From Frondihabitans sp. 762G35 (GTDB lineage: Bacteria; Actinomycetota; Actinomycetes; Actinomycetales; Microbacteriaceae), in the NCBI RefSeq assembly GCF_002074055.1, contig NZ_CP014619.1:2108001-2172000 (forward strand): DNA of 64,000 nt. The letters run 5' to 3'. The notes under the pieces are model-generated. The model was not told the DNA's origin. It saw nothing but the letters and a program-made list of their open reading frames with translations, and ran no database searches. The position numbers and the translations under genes were made by a program. Positions 10,137 to 18,661 of this stretch are shown here, in pieces; within the stretch, counting starts at the first letter, position 1, and each line of letters starts with the position of its first letter.

Positions 10137-10420
10137 GCGGCCGGCACGCCCTGCAGGAGCCTCGGGGAGACGAGCCTCACGAGGCCGCCTCCCCCGATCC
10201 CGCCGTCCCGGGCGCCTCCATCCGCGTGCTCGCGGGCTCGCCGACGCCCGAGGAGCTCGCCGCCGTGACGGCGGTCCTCGCTGCTCTGGAGGCCGAGGAG
10301 TCGGCCGCGGCCGCGCGGCGCACCGTCCCTCGCGGGCAGTCCGGCTGGCAGGAGAGCCAGCGGAGCCTCCGGGTGCCTCTGCACCCCGGTCCGGGCCGCT
10401 GGAGCCGCTCCGCCGGGTAG
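10133..10420 (+). CDS. accE: Acyl-CoA carboxylase epsilon subunit
   Basis: This 95-aa gene is easily missed. It starts with GTG in a 4-bp overlap with the accD stop. The conserved core [20 protein letters not shown] and the C-terminal tryptophans ([11 protein letters not shown] and [11 protein letters not shown]) are the hallmarks of the actinobacterial epsilon subunit. That subunit bridges and stabilises the alpha and beta carboxylase subunits. The N-terminal 30 residues are disordered and acidic. In many actinobacteria accD, accE, maf and accA are close together; here maf and accA lie about 8 kb further on. Confidence 0.85.
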   Translation: MSGRHALQEPRGDEPHEAASPDPAVPGASIRVLAGSPTPEELAAVTAVLAALEAEESAAAARRTVPRGQSGWQESQRSLRVPLHPGPGRWSRSAG

Positions 10421-10553
10421 AAACGGCGAACTTTGTCCCCCGTCCGGTCGGCGTCGGCCGGTCGAGCCTCGGCGTTTCCCCCTGTACGGGGGGCACGGGG
10501 CTCCTGCTATCGGGGTGGATGTCGCCCCGGTGTCCCCCAAAATGACGACTATC

Positions 10554-10587
10554 TTGACAGGTAAGGGACCACCATTATTACTAGTGC
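10554..10587 (+). promoter_or_regulatory. Promoter of the candidate small RNA
   Basis: A perfect TTGACA lies at 10554-10559. A TATTAC at 10576-10581 follows after 16 nt; TACTAG at 10579-10584 would give 19 nt. This is the most AT-rich spot in the surrounding 2 kb and does not precede any open reading frame on the plus strand. Confidence 0.55.
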
Positions 10588-10740
10588 TAGGTGTCTCTCT
10601 CAGAGTTACACCACCGAACAGGGTCTTCTAGGGTAAGCGGGCCATCGACTGTTCGGGGGCGAGTCAGGGCGACATTCGGGTTGTCGCCCTGACTCGGGGC
10701 TTGCGAAGGGCCGGACGGGTGTCCGGCCCTTCTGCGTTTC
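10588..10740 (+). ncRNA. Candidate structured small RNA with three hairpins
   Basis: The intergenic stretch between two convergent genes holds a promoter followed by three perfect stems. Stem 1 pairs CCGAACAG (10614-10621) with CTGTTCGG (10649-10656). Stem 2 pairs 15 bases at 10660-10674 with 10682-10696 around a 7-nt loop (TTCGGGT). Stem 3 is a terminator hairpin at 10705-10732. The 5' end also has GGTGT and ACACC around 10590-10612, which could pair. The strand is set by the TTGACA promoter and the T-containing tail after stem 3. It does not look like tmRNA, 6S, SRP RNA or 6C RNA as I know them. The exact ends are inferred. Confidence 0.6.
10705..10740 (+). terminator. Intrinsic terminator of the small RNA
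   Basis: A 12-bp perfect stem (10705-10716 with 10721-10732) with a GGGT loop is followed by TGCGTTTC. The T-rich tail is on the plus strand only. Confidence 0.7.
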
Positions 10741-10814
10741 CCGGGGGCGGTGTTCCCCCGGGGCGGTGCTTCCCGGGCCGGTGTTCCCCGGCGGGGTGAG
10801 CCGCCCCCGGCGAG

Positions 10815-10863
10815 ACTCCACGACCCGCCGCTCACCTTCGTGAAACGCCGCACATCGTGGAGT
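10815..10863 (-). repeat. Fourth, inverted copy of the ACTCCACGA/TCGTGGAGT palindromic element
   Basis: The arms ACTCCACGA (10815-10823) and TCGTGGAGT (10855-10863) match those of the array at 692-924. Read on the minus strand, the interior keeps GGTGAGCGG, and the flank TCTCGCCGGGGGC resembles the array spacers. It lies 17 bp after the stop of the minus-strand reductase gene. Confidence 0.8.
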
Positions 10864-10880
10864 CATGGCCCCGCGTTCCC

Positions 10881-11990
10881 CTACGGGATCAGGCGCGCCG
10901 CCCGGTACCGGTCGAACAGGTCGGCGAAGGCCCGCTCGGTCCGGCGGAACGACAGGAAACCCGCCTCGCGGCTCTTGCCCATGTCGGTGACGACCTCCAT
11001 CGCGCGACCGAGATCGGCGTCGGTGTGCCACCACGACGCGAGCCGCGACAGGTCCGACTCCGCGAGGCCGTGCTTCGCCGCGATGCCGGGCCACGCCGCC
11101 TCGTGCTCGGCCATCTGCTGCTCGAGGGGTCGCGCAGATCCCTCGAAGCCGACCACCCTCGCGGGATCGACCCCGAGACGCTCGGCGAGCCGCGGCCACA
11201 TCCAGCGCCAGCGGAAGACGTCGCCGTTGACGATGTTGAACGCCTCGTCCCGACCGGCGGGTTCCGTGGCCGCCCACACCATCTGCTCGGCGAGGACGCC
11301 GGCGTCGGTCATGTCGGTGAGGCCGTTCCACTGCGCCTCGCTGCCGGGGAAGACGAAGTCGAGGTCGAGCTCCTTGGCGATCGTCGCCTGCACCGCGAGC
11401 GTGAGGCCCATGTTCATCGCGTTCCCGACGGCATAGCCGATGACCGTGTGCGACCGGTGCACGGACCAGGTGAATCCCTGACGGGCCGCCGCCGCGAAGA
11501 GCTCGTCCTCCTGGGCGTAGTAGAAGTTCGGGGTGTCGAGCCGGGGCTCCTCCTCGTGGAACGGCGTGTCGGGCATCTCGCCCGCCGCGTACGCCTCGAA
11601 CGGCCCGAGGTAGTGCTTGAGGCCCGTCACGAGGGCGACGTGCTCGAGCGGAGCGTGGGCCAGGGCGGCCAGGAGGTCGCGGACCATGCCGCCGTTGACG
11701 GCGATGTTCTCCGCCTCCGTCTCCTGCCGCTGCCACGCCGTGAAGAAGACGTGGGTCGGCCTCTCGGGCGCGAGGGCGTCGCGGAGGCTCTCCGGGTCGC
11801 GGAGGTCGGCGGCGATCCCGCGGACGCCCGGCGCGGATGCGGCGCTCCGGGAGAGGGCGAGGACGGTCCACCCCTCCCCCACCAGCTGCTCGACGAGGGC
11901 GGATCCGGTGATGCCGGAGGCGCCGACGACGAGAGCCGTGCGGTCGCCGCGGGTGGCGCGGGAGTGGTCTGTCTGCGTGTCGTGGGGCAT
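10881..11990 (-). CDS. NAD(P)-dependent reductase of the PRISE (progesterone 5-beta-reductase/iridoid synthase-like) SDR family
   Basis: The 369-aa protein is an atypical short-chain dehydrogenase. Its cofactor motif is ALVVGASGITGSALVEQL. The family-specific VTGLKHYLGPFEAY carries the active-site lysine, and NFYYAQEDEL supplies the tyrosine. Plant relatives reduce enones or cyclise iridoids; bacterial members reduce activated C=C bonds, but their natural substrates are mostly unknown. The ATG at 11990 begins a short polar leader before the Rossmann fold. A strong hairpin separates it from the alkaline phosphatase gene upstream, so it is probably a single transcription unit. Confidence 0.8.
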   Translation of the reverse strand: MPHDTQTDHSRATRGDRTALVVGASGITGSALVEQLVGEGWTVLALSRSAASAPGVRGIAADLRDPESLRDALAPERPTHVFFTAWQRQETEAENIAVNGGMVRDLLAALAHAPLEHVALVTGLKHYLGPFEAYAAGEMPDTPFHEEEPRLDTPNFYYAQEDELFAAAARQGFTWSVHRSHTVIGYAVGNAMNMGLTLAVQATIAKELDLDFVFPGSEAQWNGLTDMTDAGVLAEQMVWAATEPAGRDEAFNIVNGDVFRWRWMWPRLAERLGVDPARVVGFEGSARPLEQQMAEHEAAWPGIAAKHGLAESDLSRLASWWHTDADLGRAMEVVTDMGKSREAGFLSFRRTERAFADLFDRYRAARLIP

Positions 11991-12043
11991 GGTGACCCCA
12001 ACCCGCCGGCTCCGTCGATATTCCGTCGAGGCCCGCAGGATCA

Positions 12044-12081
12044 GGACGGCCCCCTCCCACGAGGTGGGGAGGGGGCCGTCC
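12044..12081 (-). terminator. Hairpin after the alkaline phosphatase gene
   Basis: A perfect 15-bp stem joins 12044-12058 and 12067-12081 with an 8-nt loop. It begins 13 bp after the phosphatase stop. It lacks a clear U-tract on the minus strand, so termination is likely but not certain. Confidence 0.6.
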
Positions 12082-12094
12082 GTCGGGCCGACGT

Positions 12095-13798
12095 CTACTT
12101 CGTGACGCGCAGCTTCACGACCGCGTCGGTCCCGCTCTGGACACCGTGCAGCGTCACGGCGACGTCACCCGTCCGCGCGGGAGCCGTGTAGCGGAGCGTG
12201 ACGGTCCCGTCGATGACGTCGACCGTGCCGAGATCCTCGGATCCTGCCGTCACCCGGACCTGGCGGTCGCCGCCGAAGCGCGTCCCGGTCAGGGTGATCT
12301 TCTCGGACGGACGCGGTCGGACGTCGTTCGCCGTGGCCCTGGCCGACGCGCTGAAGCGATCGGTGTCGCGATCGAGTCGGAGCGAGCGGGTCATGGTGAA
12401 GAAGGTGTCCGTCTGGTCGGTCAGTCCGACGACGTTGGCCGCTCCGGGTCCGTAGGCGGCGATCCGGACCTGCGTCCCCGTGTGCTGCTGCGACCCACCC
12501 GCGGCGGCCGTGCCGTAGGCCACCTTCATGACGGAGCCGTCGGCCGTGAGGAGCGCTGTGCTCAGGGTCGCCGGCGGGGTGTTGTCGACGATCTGGCTGG
12601 AGTGGGCGTGATCGGCCGTGGCGATCACGAGGGTGTTGCCGTCCTTCTTCGCGAAGGCGAGGGCCGCCTGGACGGCCTCGTCGAAGTCGAGCGTCTCGCC
12701 GATCTGACCGCAGGCGTTCGCGGCGTGGTCCTGCTTGTCGATCGACGCGCCCTCGACCTGGAGGAAGAAGCCCTTGCCGTTCTTCGGCTTGTCGAGCAGC
12801 GAGATCGCCTTCGTCGTGAGGGCCGGCAGGCTGAGGTCGCTGCCGAGGCGGGCGGGGTTCGGCGTGCAGGTGACCGGCGCGGCGTTGGCTCCGCCGACGG
12901 TCGCCGGAGTCGCGGCGAACCGGGTCGGGAAGTTGCCGGGCGTGAAGAGGCCCAGCAGGGGCTTCTTCTGGTCGGCGGTCTTCACCGCGGCCAGGGCCGC
13001 GCCGTCCTGGACGACCTGGTAGCCGCGCTCGGACGCCTGGTCGAAGAGCGTGCGTCCGGCGTAGGCGCCGGCCTTCGCGGTCTGCAGGAAGCTGGTCTGG
13101 CCGCCACCCAGGGTGACGTCGGGACGCGTTCCGATCAGCTGCTCGCTGATCGAGCCGAGGCCGCCGGCAGTGAGGGCATCGCTGCCGCAGACGGCGGTGT
13201 CCGGGCCGTAGCAGCCGCGGTCGGCGACGTGCGCGACCTGGACGGCGGGAGTCGCATCCTGGATCTCCGCGGTGCTCACGTCACCGGTCCGCAGGCCGTT
13301 CGCCTTCGCGATCTCGGTGAGGGTCTTCTGCGGGGTGCCGTCGATGTCGACCGAGATCGCGCCGTCGTAGGTCTTCGTGCCCGTGGTCCAAGCGCTGCCG
13401 GAGGCGGCCGAGTCGGTCACGTAGTCGGGCTTGCCCTTCGTGGGGCCGTCCTTCGCGAGCGAGTAGGTGGTGTACGAGCCGGTGAGCGGAAGGGCGTCGA
13501 GCCCCGGGAGGCGGCCGGCGGCACCGTAGGCGTAGTTGCGGGCGATGGTGATCTCGGAGTCGCCCATCCCGTCGCCGAGCAGGAAGATGACGTTCTTCGC
13601 CTTCGAGCCGTCAATCGCGGCGCGCACGTCGGACGTCTGGTCGCCCGACAGCCGGGTCGCCCCTCCGTTCTGCGAGAGCGCGAGGCCGGCACCGGCGACG
13701 GCGGCGCTCGGGAGGAGGACGGCCGCGGCGACGACGACGACGCCCAGGCCGAGGGCGCGCTTGCGCGCGGCAGGACGGTTCACAACAGGATTCTTCAC
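12095..13798 (-). CDS. phoA: Secreted alkaline phosphatase with C-terminal beta domain
   Basis: PhoA-type enzymes release phosphate from organic monoesters outside the membrane. An N-terminal signal segment ([20 protein letters not shown]) precedes the catalytic domain. Metal and nucleophile motifs are visible: [20 protein letters not shown], then [11 protein letters not shown] with the catalytic serine, then [22 protein letters not shown] and QQHTGTQV. Residues after about 480 form an extra beta-rich region not needed for catalysis. The GTG at 13798 has GGAG 9 nt upstream. A pst gene at the far end of the window fits general phosphate scavenging but is not linked to it. Confidence 0.92.
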   Translation of the reverse strand: MKNPVVNRPAARKRALGLGVVVVAAAVLLPSAAVAGAGLALSQNGGATRLSGDQTSDVRAAIDGSKAKNVIFLLGDGMGDSEITIARNYAYGAAGRLPGLDALPLTGSYTTYSLAKDGPTKGKPDYVTDSAASGSAWTTGTKTYDGAISVDIDGTPQKTLTEIAKANGLRTGDVSTAEIQDATPAVQVAHVADRGCYGPDTAVCGSDALTAGGLGSISEQLIGTRPDVTLGGGQTSFLQTAKAGAYAGRTLFDQASERGYQVVQDGAALAAVKTADQKKPLLGLFTPGNFPTRFAATPATVGGANAAPVTCTPNPARLGSDLSLPALTTKAISLLDKPKNGKGFFLQVEGASIDKQDHAANACGQIGETLDFDEAVQAALAFAKKDGNTLVIATADHAHSSQIVDNTPPATLSTALLTADGSVMKVAYGTAAAGGSQQHTGTQVRIAAYGPGAANVVGLTDQTDTFFTMTRSLRLDRDTDRFSASARATANDVRPRPSEKITLTGTRFGGDRQVRVTAGSEDLGTVDVIDGTVTLRYTAPARTGDVAVTLHGVQSGTDAVVKLRVTK

Positions 13799-13877
13799 AT
13801 CGATCTCCAGGTCGGGTGACCCCCCATCGGGGCACGTTCCCAGCCTCGACTAGAAGAAGCGATAGGAGATGAACGGC

Positions 13878-13910
13878 AGGCGAGCGGCCGGCGAACGGTA
13901 CCGCTCGCCT
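13878..13910 (-). terminator. Hairpin after the signalling operon
   Basis: AGGCGAGCGG (13878-13887) pairs with CCGCTCGCCT (13901-13910), a 10-bp stem with a 13-nt loop. It starts 14 bp after the stop of the HTH gene. There is no clear U-tract on the minus strand. Confidence 0.45.
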
Positions 13911-13923
13911 TCGCGTCGCCGGG

Positions 13924-14184
13924 CTAGGCCTCGGGCAGCAGGTCGTCGGGCACGACGAGGTTGCCGGTCAGCTCCAGCGGGAACTGATCGCTCGAGAGGA
14001 TCCCGGAGACGATCGCGAGACCGATGAGCGCCGGCAGCGTCGGCGTGCGGAGCATCTGCTGGAGACGTCCGACGTGGTACGCGACGGTGGCCGGGCTGAT
14101 CGAGAGCCTCTCGGCCACGGCCCGGTAGGTGTTCCCGCGGCCGATCCCCTCGAGGATCTCGGCCTGACGCCGGGTGAGGTTCAT
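13924..14184 (-). CDS. Stand-alone LuxR-type HTH protein (86 aa)
   Basis: This short gene starts with ATG in an ATGA overlap with the preceding membrane-protein gene. The first 50 residues are a GerE/LuxR helix-turn-helix: LTRRQAEILEGIGRGNTYRAVAERL followed by SISPATVAYHVGRL. There is no receiver domain. After the HTH comes a hydrophobic stretch (PALIGLAIVSGIL) and an acidic tail. As the last gene of a four-gene operon headed by a response regulator and kinase, it may be the DNA-binding output partner of the kinase-like protein encoded just before it. That pairing is inferred from gene order only. Confidence 0.75.
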   Translation of the reverse strand: MNLTRRQAEILEGIGRGNTYRAVAERLSISPATVAYHVGRLQQMLRTPTLPALIGLAIVSGILSSDQFPLELTGNLVVPDDLLPEA

Positions 14185-15296
14185 TCGTCGTCGTCGTCGA
14201 ACGGCACGGGCACGAATCCGGCGACGCGCGGGATCTGCAACCAGAGGCTGACCTCGTCCTCCCCGTCGTCGTCGTCCTCGTCGTCCTCGACGTCCACGTC
14301 GGAGCCGCTGGTGCCGCTCCCGAGGGCGCTCGACTGGAGGTCCTCCGAGCTGAGCCCGACCACTGTGACGGCGTAGTCGCCGCCGGGCGCCACGGTCCTG
14401 ATGATGAGGCGGTCGGCCGAGGCGTCGCGGATCGCGTCGGCGAGCGCCCGGTGCACCCGGTCGAGCTCGACGTCGTCGAGGTCGTCGATCCCGCCCTCGT
14501 CGAGGAGGCTGACGACGGTGCCGCGCCGTCGCGCCGCCATGACCTCGCGGCGGACGTCGTCGCTGAGCAGGCGCCGCCCGCGGATCTCGTCGCGGATGGC
14601 CCCCTCGAGGTTCAGGCACTCCTGACGCTCCTCGGCCGAGAGGTCGCCGCCGGTCGCGACGATGCGCTGGAGCATCGGCCTCGCGGTGCGCCCGGTCTGC
14701 AGGAGCCGGTACTGCCGCTCGTTGACGTGGGCCTCCTGGGCCGCCTGCCAGTCGGCCGCCTCCTGCTCGGCCCGGATGAACTCGCGGGTGTCCCGGCTCG
14801 CCCTGGCCAGCGTGGCCTGCAGGGCGTGCGAGATGGCGACCCAGCTGACGCTCCCCAGCACGCCGAGGTTCGCCAGCTCGGCGAAGTTGCCGCTCCAGAT
14901 GACGGAGTGGACCACCAGGAACCCGACCCCGATCCAGGCGAAGCCCTGGCGGCGCCGGGTCGAGACGATCACCATGAGCGTCCCGACCGCGGCCACGTAC
15001 CAGGTCGCGTAGCCGTTGCCGCCCTCGCGGTGCGGGTCGAGCTGCGAGGCGACGGCGAGGGGCAGGATGATCGCCACGGCGAGGGCCACGGAGGCGAGCC
15101 ACACCGGCAGCAGGAGGTTCTTCGTCTTCGGCGGCCACAGCACGGCGGCCGTCGCCGCGGCGTACAGCACCATCGACACGACGACGGGGCCCGGATGCGC
15201 GGGGATGTCGATCGACGCGGCTGCCAGGAGCAGGTGGTAGAGCGAGAAGAGCGCGGCGAGCCCGACGGGCAGCCAGCGGGGCAGTCTGACGTTCAC
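14181..15296 (-). CDS. Membrane protein with kinase-like cytoplasmic part, unknown function
   Basis: The 371-aa protein has about six N-terminal membrane helices (residues 8-165), an alpha-helical linker (EFIRAEQEAADWQAAQEAHVNERQY) and a C-terminal soluble domain. The segment LDRVHRALADAIRDASADRLIIRTV looks like a degenerate HATPase N-box region, but I see no clear G-box or phospho-acceptor histidine. A very acidic linker (DVDVEDDEDDDDGEDE) lies near the end. The GTG at 15296 overlaps the upstream kinase stop (GTGA). It may be a divergent sensor paired with the small HTH protein encoded after it. No named family is recognised with confidence. Confidence 0.6.
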   Translation of the reverse strand: MNVRLPRWLPVGLAALFSLYHLLLAAASIDIPAHPGPVVVSMVLYAAATAAVLWPPKTKNLLLPVWLASVALAVAIILPLAVASQLDPHREGGNGYATWYVAAVGTLMVIVSTRRRQGFAWIGVGFLVVHSVIWSGNFAELANLGVLGSVSWVAISHALQATLARASRDTREFIRAEQEAADWQAAQEAHVNERQYRLLQTGRTARPMLQRIVATGGDLSAEERQECLNLEGAIRDEIRGRRLLSDDVRREVMAARRRGTVVSLLDEGGIDDLDDVELDRVHRALADAIRDASADRLIIRTVAPGGDYAVTVVGLSSEDLQSSALGSGTSGSDVDVEDDEDDDDGEDEVSLWLQIPRVAGFVPVPFDDDDE

Positions 15297-16558
15297 GCGA
15301 CGTCCTCCGAGATCGATGTGGCCACGGCGGGCTCGGCCGGGGTACGGCGCGGCCAGGTGAGGCTGATGACGGTGCCGGAGCCCATCTTGGTGTGGATGAC
15401 GGCCTCGCCCCCGGCGTTGGAGAGCCGTTCGGTGATGGAGACGCGGACGCCGAGCCGCTCGCCGGGGACGGACGACGGGTTGAACCCCGGACCCGTGTCG
15501 CCGACGTCGACGGCGACGCCCTCCGCGGCCCAGTTGAGGCTGACCCACCGGGACACCTCGGGCCCGCCCGCGTGCTGCACGCTGTTGACGATCGCCTGCA
15601 CGGCGGCCGAGTAGAGAGCCTCCGCGGCGGGCGCGGGGATGACGTGACCGTCGAGACCCTTGGCGCGCACCTCGACCTCGGCTCCGAGGTTGTCGATGAA
15701 GACGCCGATGCGCTCCCGCATCGACTCCAGGCTCGTCGACGACTCGTCGAACGGGGTGGCGCTGGCGGCGCTCGTCAGGTGCGCCATGGCGTTGCGGGCC
15801 ATGGTCGTCGCCAGGGCCTTCTCCTCGGGGCTGAACGCCCGGGCGGCCGAGAGGAAGGTCGTGAGGACGCTGTCGTGCACGATGGCGTCGACCTGCACCC
15901 GCTCGACCTCCGTCGCGTGCTCGCGGATGGCTCCCGAGTAGCGGGCCACGGCCGTGCCCTGCGCCTGGTCGACCGAGGTCGAGGCCTGGCGCAGCAGGAT
16001 GATGAGGATGAGGACGGCACCGCCGAGGATGACCGAGTACGAGCCGTCGAGGGCCGCTCGGAGGGGTGATGCCCCGCCGCCGGACGGCGTGAGGCGGATC
16101 AGCCCGTAGACGAGCGGCGCGATCAGCAGGTAGCCGGTCGCCACCCAGCGCGAGAAGGCGATGGCCGCGGCCGAGGTCGCGACGGTGACCAGGTACCAGA
16201 GCCAGGGGACCTGCGGTTGGACGACCGCGGGATCCTGCACGGCGAGGGGCCAGGTGATGAGCGCGACGAGGAACGAGATCGCGAAGAAGGCCGCCGTGAT
16301 CTCGACGCCGCGCATGACGACGCCCGTGGCGCAGGTGGCCAGGATGCCGCCGAAGATGGCGAGCGAGATGATCCACGCCCACACGGGCTGCATGCTCGCC
16401 TGCTGACCGAGGGCGAACGGCACGGCCTGGAGTCCGAAGACGAGACCGAGCGCGGCGAGACCACGACCGAAGACCTGGTCGAGCAGCGGCCCGCTGATCG
16501 GGTTCCGCGTCGACCGCTGTCGGAGTTCGGGTACGGGGGGGACCCCGTCAGCGGCCAT
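15293..16558 (-). CDS. Sensor histidine kinase
   Basis: The 421-aa protein has N-terminal membrane helices (about residues 33-190) and then a NarL-type kinase module. The phospho-acceptor region is VDAIVHDSVLTTFLSAAR (HD motif), the ATP-binding N-box is AVQAIVNSVQHAGG, and the G1 box is DVGDTGPGFN. There is no obvious extracytoplasmic sensor domain, so the stimulus may be sensed in or near the membrane. The first codons overlap the upstream response regulator gene by 11 bp, which makes a cognate pair very likely. Confidence 0.88.
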   Translation of the reverse strand: MAADGVPPVPELRQRSTRNPISGPLLDQVFGRGLAALGLVFGLQAVPFALGQQASMQPVWAWIISLAIFGGILATCATGVVMRGVEITAAFFAISFLVALITWPLAVQDPAVVQPQVPWLWYLVTVATSAAAIAFSRWVATGYLLIAPLVYGLIRLTPSGGGASPLRAALDGSYSVILGGAVLILIILLRQASTSVDQAQGTAVARYSGAIREHATEVERVQVDAIVHDSVLTTFLSAARAFSPEEKALATTMARNAMAHLTSAASATPFDESSTSLESMRERIGVFIDNLGAEVEVRAKGLDGHVIPAPAAEALYSAAVQAIVNSVQHAGGPEVSRWVSLNWAAEGVAVDVGDTGPGFNPSSVPGERLGVRVSITERLSNAGGEAVIHTKMGSGTVISLTWPRRTPAEPAVATSISEDVA

Positions 16559-17270
16559 CGCCGCCGTCCGCGTCCAGACCGGGCAGGATGCCGTCCTCCA
16601 CCGCGCGGCGCAGCAGGTCGACCTTCGTCGGCGCGGGGCGGCCGACCTCGACGTACTTCACGCGGATGCGGTCGAGGTACTCGCGAGCGGTCGAATAGCC
16701 GATGCCGAGCTGCTGGGCGGCGAGCTTGAGCGGGAGGCCGGAGGCGTAGAGGTGGAGGATCTCGCGCTCGCGCCTTCCGAGCTGCGCCTTGGCGAAGTCG
16801 CGGTCGGCGTCGATCGCGCTCGCCCACTCGAGGTTGTTGAGGACGTCGCCGCGGGCGACGGTCGCGACGGCGGCCATGACGGTCTTCGTCGCGGAGGACT
16901 TGGGGATGACGCCGGCGGCTCCCGCGGCGAGCGCCTCGCGGACCGAGGCGACCCGGTCGGCGATGGAGTGGACGAGCACGGCCGAGCCGGTCGCCTGGAC
17001 GCGCTTGACGTTCTCGGTGACCGTGGAGCCGTCGCCGAGGGAGAGGTCGAGGACGACGACGTCGACCTCGCGGCCGGCGAGGTTGTCGACGAACTCCTGC
17101 ACACCGGCGGCGGTGAGGATGACCTGGAAACCCTCGTTCTGGCAGGCGGCCTGGATGCCGAGCCGGACCGACTCGTGGTCGTCGACGATGGCCACCCGCA
17201 CGGGCTTCGCCACGGGGGCGACCCCTTCGTTGTCAGCAGCCTGGTCCGTCGTGGTATCTGACACGATCAT
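16548..17270 (-). CDS. Two-component response regulator, NarL/LuxR family
   Basis: The receiver domain opens with VRVAIVDDHESVRLG, keeps the phospho-acceptor aspartate in VDVVVLDLSLGDGS, and has the lysine in AGVIPKSS. The C-terminal LuxR HTH is REREILHLYASGLPLKLAAQQLGIGYSTAREYLDRI. It heads the operon with the kinase, the kinase-like membrane protein and the small HTH protein. The ATG at 17270 has GAAGGATG-type spacing from its ribosome site, and a TAGGAT box at 17327-17322 gives a plausible 45-nt leader. Confidence 0.9.
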   Translation of the reverse strand: MIVSDTTTDQAADNEGVAPVAKPVRVAIVDDHESVRLGIQAACQNEGFQVILTAAGVQEFVDNLAGREVDVVVLDLSLGDGSTVTENVKRVQATGSAVLVHSIADRVASVREALAAGAAGVIPKSSATKTVMAAVATVARGDVLNNLEWASAIDADRDFAKAQLGRREREILHLYASGLPLKLAAQQLGIGYSTAREYLDRIRVKYVEVGRPAPTKVDLLRRAVEDGILPGLDADGGDGR

Positions 17271-17343
17271 CCTTCGTTCGATGGGCGCTCGAGTCCCTGA
17301 TTCCCGGGCGTCACCAGCCGAATCCTATCGGCACCCGACACGG

Positions 17344-18573
17344 TCATCGCGTCAGGCGCACGACCGTTTCGAGGTGGTGCGTGTTCGGGAACAGGTCGAA
17401 GGCGCGGAGGGCTTCGAGGTGGTAGCCGCGCTCCGCGAAGAGCGCGACATCCCTGGCCAGAGCGACCGGGTCGCAGGCGACGTAGACGATCTGGGCAGAC
17501 TGCATCGACGCTAGGCGGTCCACGACCTGGCTGCCAGCCCCCGAGCGGGGTGGGTCGAGGACGATCGTCGCCGCACGGTGCCTGGAGCGGTCGCCGGCGG
17601 AGGCGTGCTCGGCGAGGTCGCTCACGAACCGCTCGACGCGACCGGTGACCGCCTGGGCGCCGATCCACTCCTGCAGGTTGTGCGCGGCGTGGTCGGTCGC
17701 GCGGGAGTCGCTCTCGACGCTGGTGATGCGCGTCGCCTGGCCGAAGCGGTCGCCGACGGCGGCGGCGAGGAGGCCGACTCCGCCGTAGAGGTCGAGGTTG
17801 GCCGCCCGCGGATCGAACAGCTCCGGGTCGACGAGGGTGCCGACGGCCTCGGTCAGCGTCGAGGCCGCGCCGTGGTGCACCTGCCAGAACCCGCCGTCGT
17901 CCAGGCGGAACTCGCGGTCGCCGACCCTCTCGGTGATCGTCGTCCGGGCCTGCTTCCCGACGATCAGTCGGGCTCCGCCCTCGGCCGGGGCGAGCACGTC
18001 GACGTGCTCCTCGCCGGGGAAGCGCTGGTCGAGAGGCGCGGCCTCCTCGACCGCGAGGGTGGCGAGGGGGAGGTCGTCGACGTCGACGACGGTGTGGGAG
18101 CGAGCCGCGTACGGGCCGGGGCGACCGTCGTCGTCGACGTGGAGCCGGATCCGGGTCCGCCAGCGCGCCCCGTCGACGTCGTCGTCACCCGGGAGGGCCT
18201 CGACGACGACCTCGGGCGCGATGTGCGCCATGCGCTGGAGGGCCTCGACGAGGACCTGTCGCTTGAGCTCCCGCTGGTGCGCCAGGGCGATGTGGCCGAA
18301 CTCGGCGCCGCCGGCGCGCCGGGCGGGGTCGTGCCGGATGCTCGCGGCACCCCAGACGTGCTCGCGACGGTGCTCGGAGGGCTCCAGCACCGCGACCGTG
18401 TCGGCGCGCCAGAACGACTTCTTGCGGTCGTCGGTGATGCGCGCCCGCACCCGCTCGCCGGGGATCGCGTCGGTCACGAAGACGACGCGACCCTCGAGAC
18501 GCGCGACGGAGATCCCGCCGTGCGCGATGGTGGTGACGTCGAGATCGACGTCCTGGCCCTGCATGTCACCCAT
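17344..18573 (-). CDS. Class I SAM-dependent RNA uracil-C5 methyltransferase (TrmA/RlmD family)
   Basis: Members methylate C5 of a uridine in tRNA or 23S rRNA. The N-terminal TRAM-like domain is IAHGGISVARLEGRVVFVTDAIPGERV. The methyltransferase core has NLDLYGGVGLLAAAVG, the DPPRSGAG motif, and YVACDPVALARD with the catalytic cysteine. That cysteine is the only one in the protein, so the 4Fe-4S cluster motif of RlmC/RlmD is absent. I chose the ATG at 18573 because a CAGACT box ends 6 nt before it; ATG at 18564 is possible. Divergent from maf. Confidence 0.85.
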   Translation of the reverse strand: MGDMQGQDVDLDVTTIAHGGISVARLEGRVVFVTDAIPGERVRARITDDRKKSFWRADTVAVLEPSEHRREHVWGAASIRHDPARRAGGAEFGHIALAHQRELKRQVLVEALQRMAHIAPEVVVEALPGDDDVDGARWRTRIRLHVDDDGRPGPYAARSHTVVDVDDLPLATLAVEEAAPLDQRFPGEEHVDVLAPAEGGARLIVGKQARTTITERVGDREFRLDDGGFWQVHHGAASTLTEAVGTLVDPELFDPRAANLDLYGGVGLLAAAVGDRFGQATRITSVESDSRATDHAAHNLQEWIGAQAVTGRVERFVSDLAEHASAGDRSRHRAATIVLDPPRSGAGSQVVDRLASMQSAQIVYVACDPVALARDVALFAERGYHLEALRAFDLFPNTHHLETVVRLTR

Positions 18574-18661
18574 GCGTCCAGTCTGGCGCATCGCGGGGTC
18601 GTCCCCGCGGCCGTTCGGCCGACGGGCGCCGCGTCCCCCGGCCGTCTGGCACGCTGGGGGC
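18574..18661. promoter_or_regulatory. Divergent promoter region between the RNA methyltransferase and maf
   Basis: On the minus strand CAGACT (18585-18580) ends 6 nt before the methyltransferase ATG. On the plus strand CACGCT (18650-18655) ends 6 nt before the maf ATG. Both would give leaderless messages; the maf box is weak. Confidence 0.35.

Noticed and set aside
12146-13819. 557-aa plus-strand open frame opposite the alkaline phosphatase
   Set aside because: The codon pattern follows the minus-strand gene, composition is low-complexity Arg/Gly/Val, and no domain is visible.
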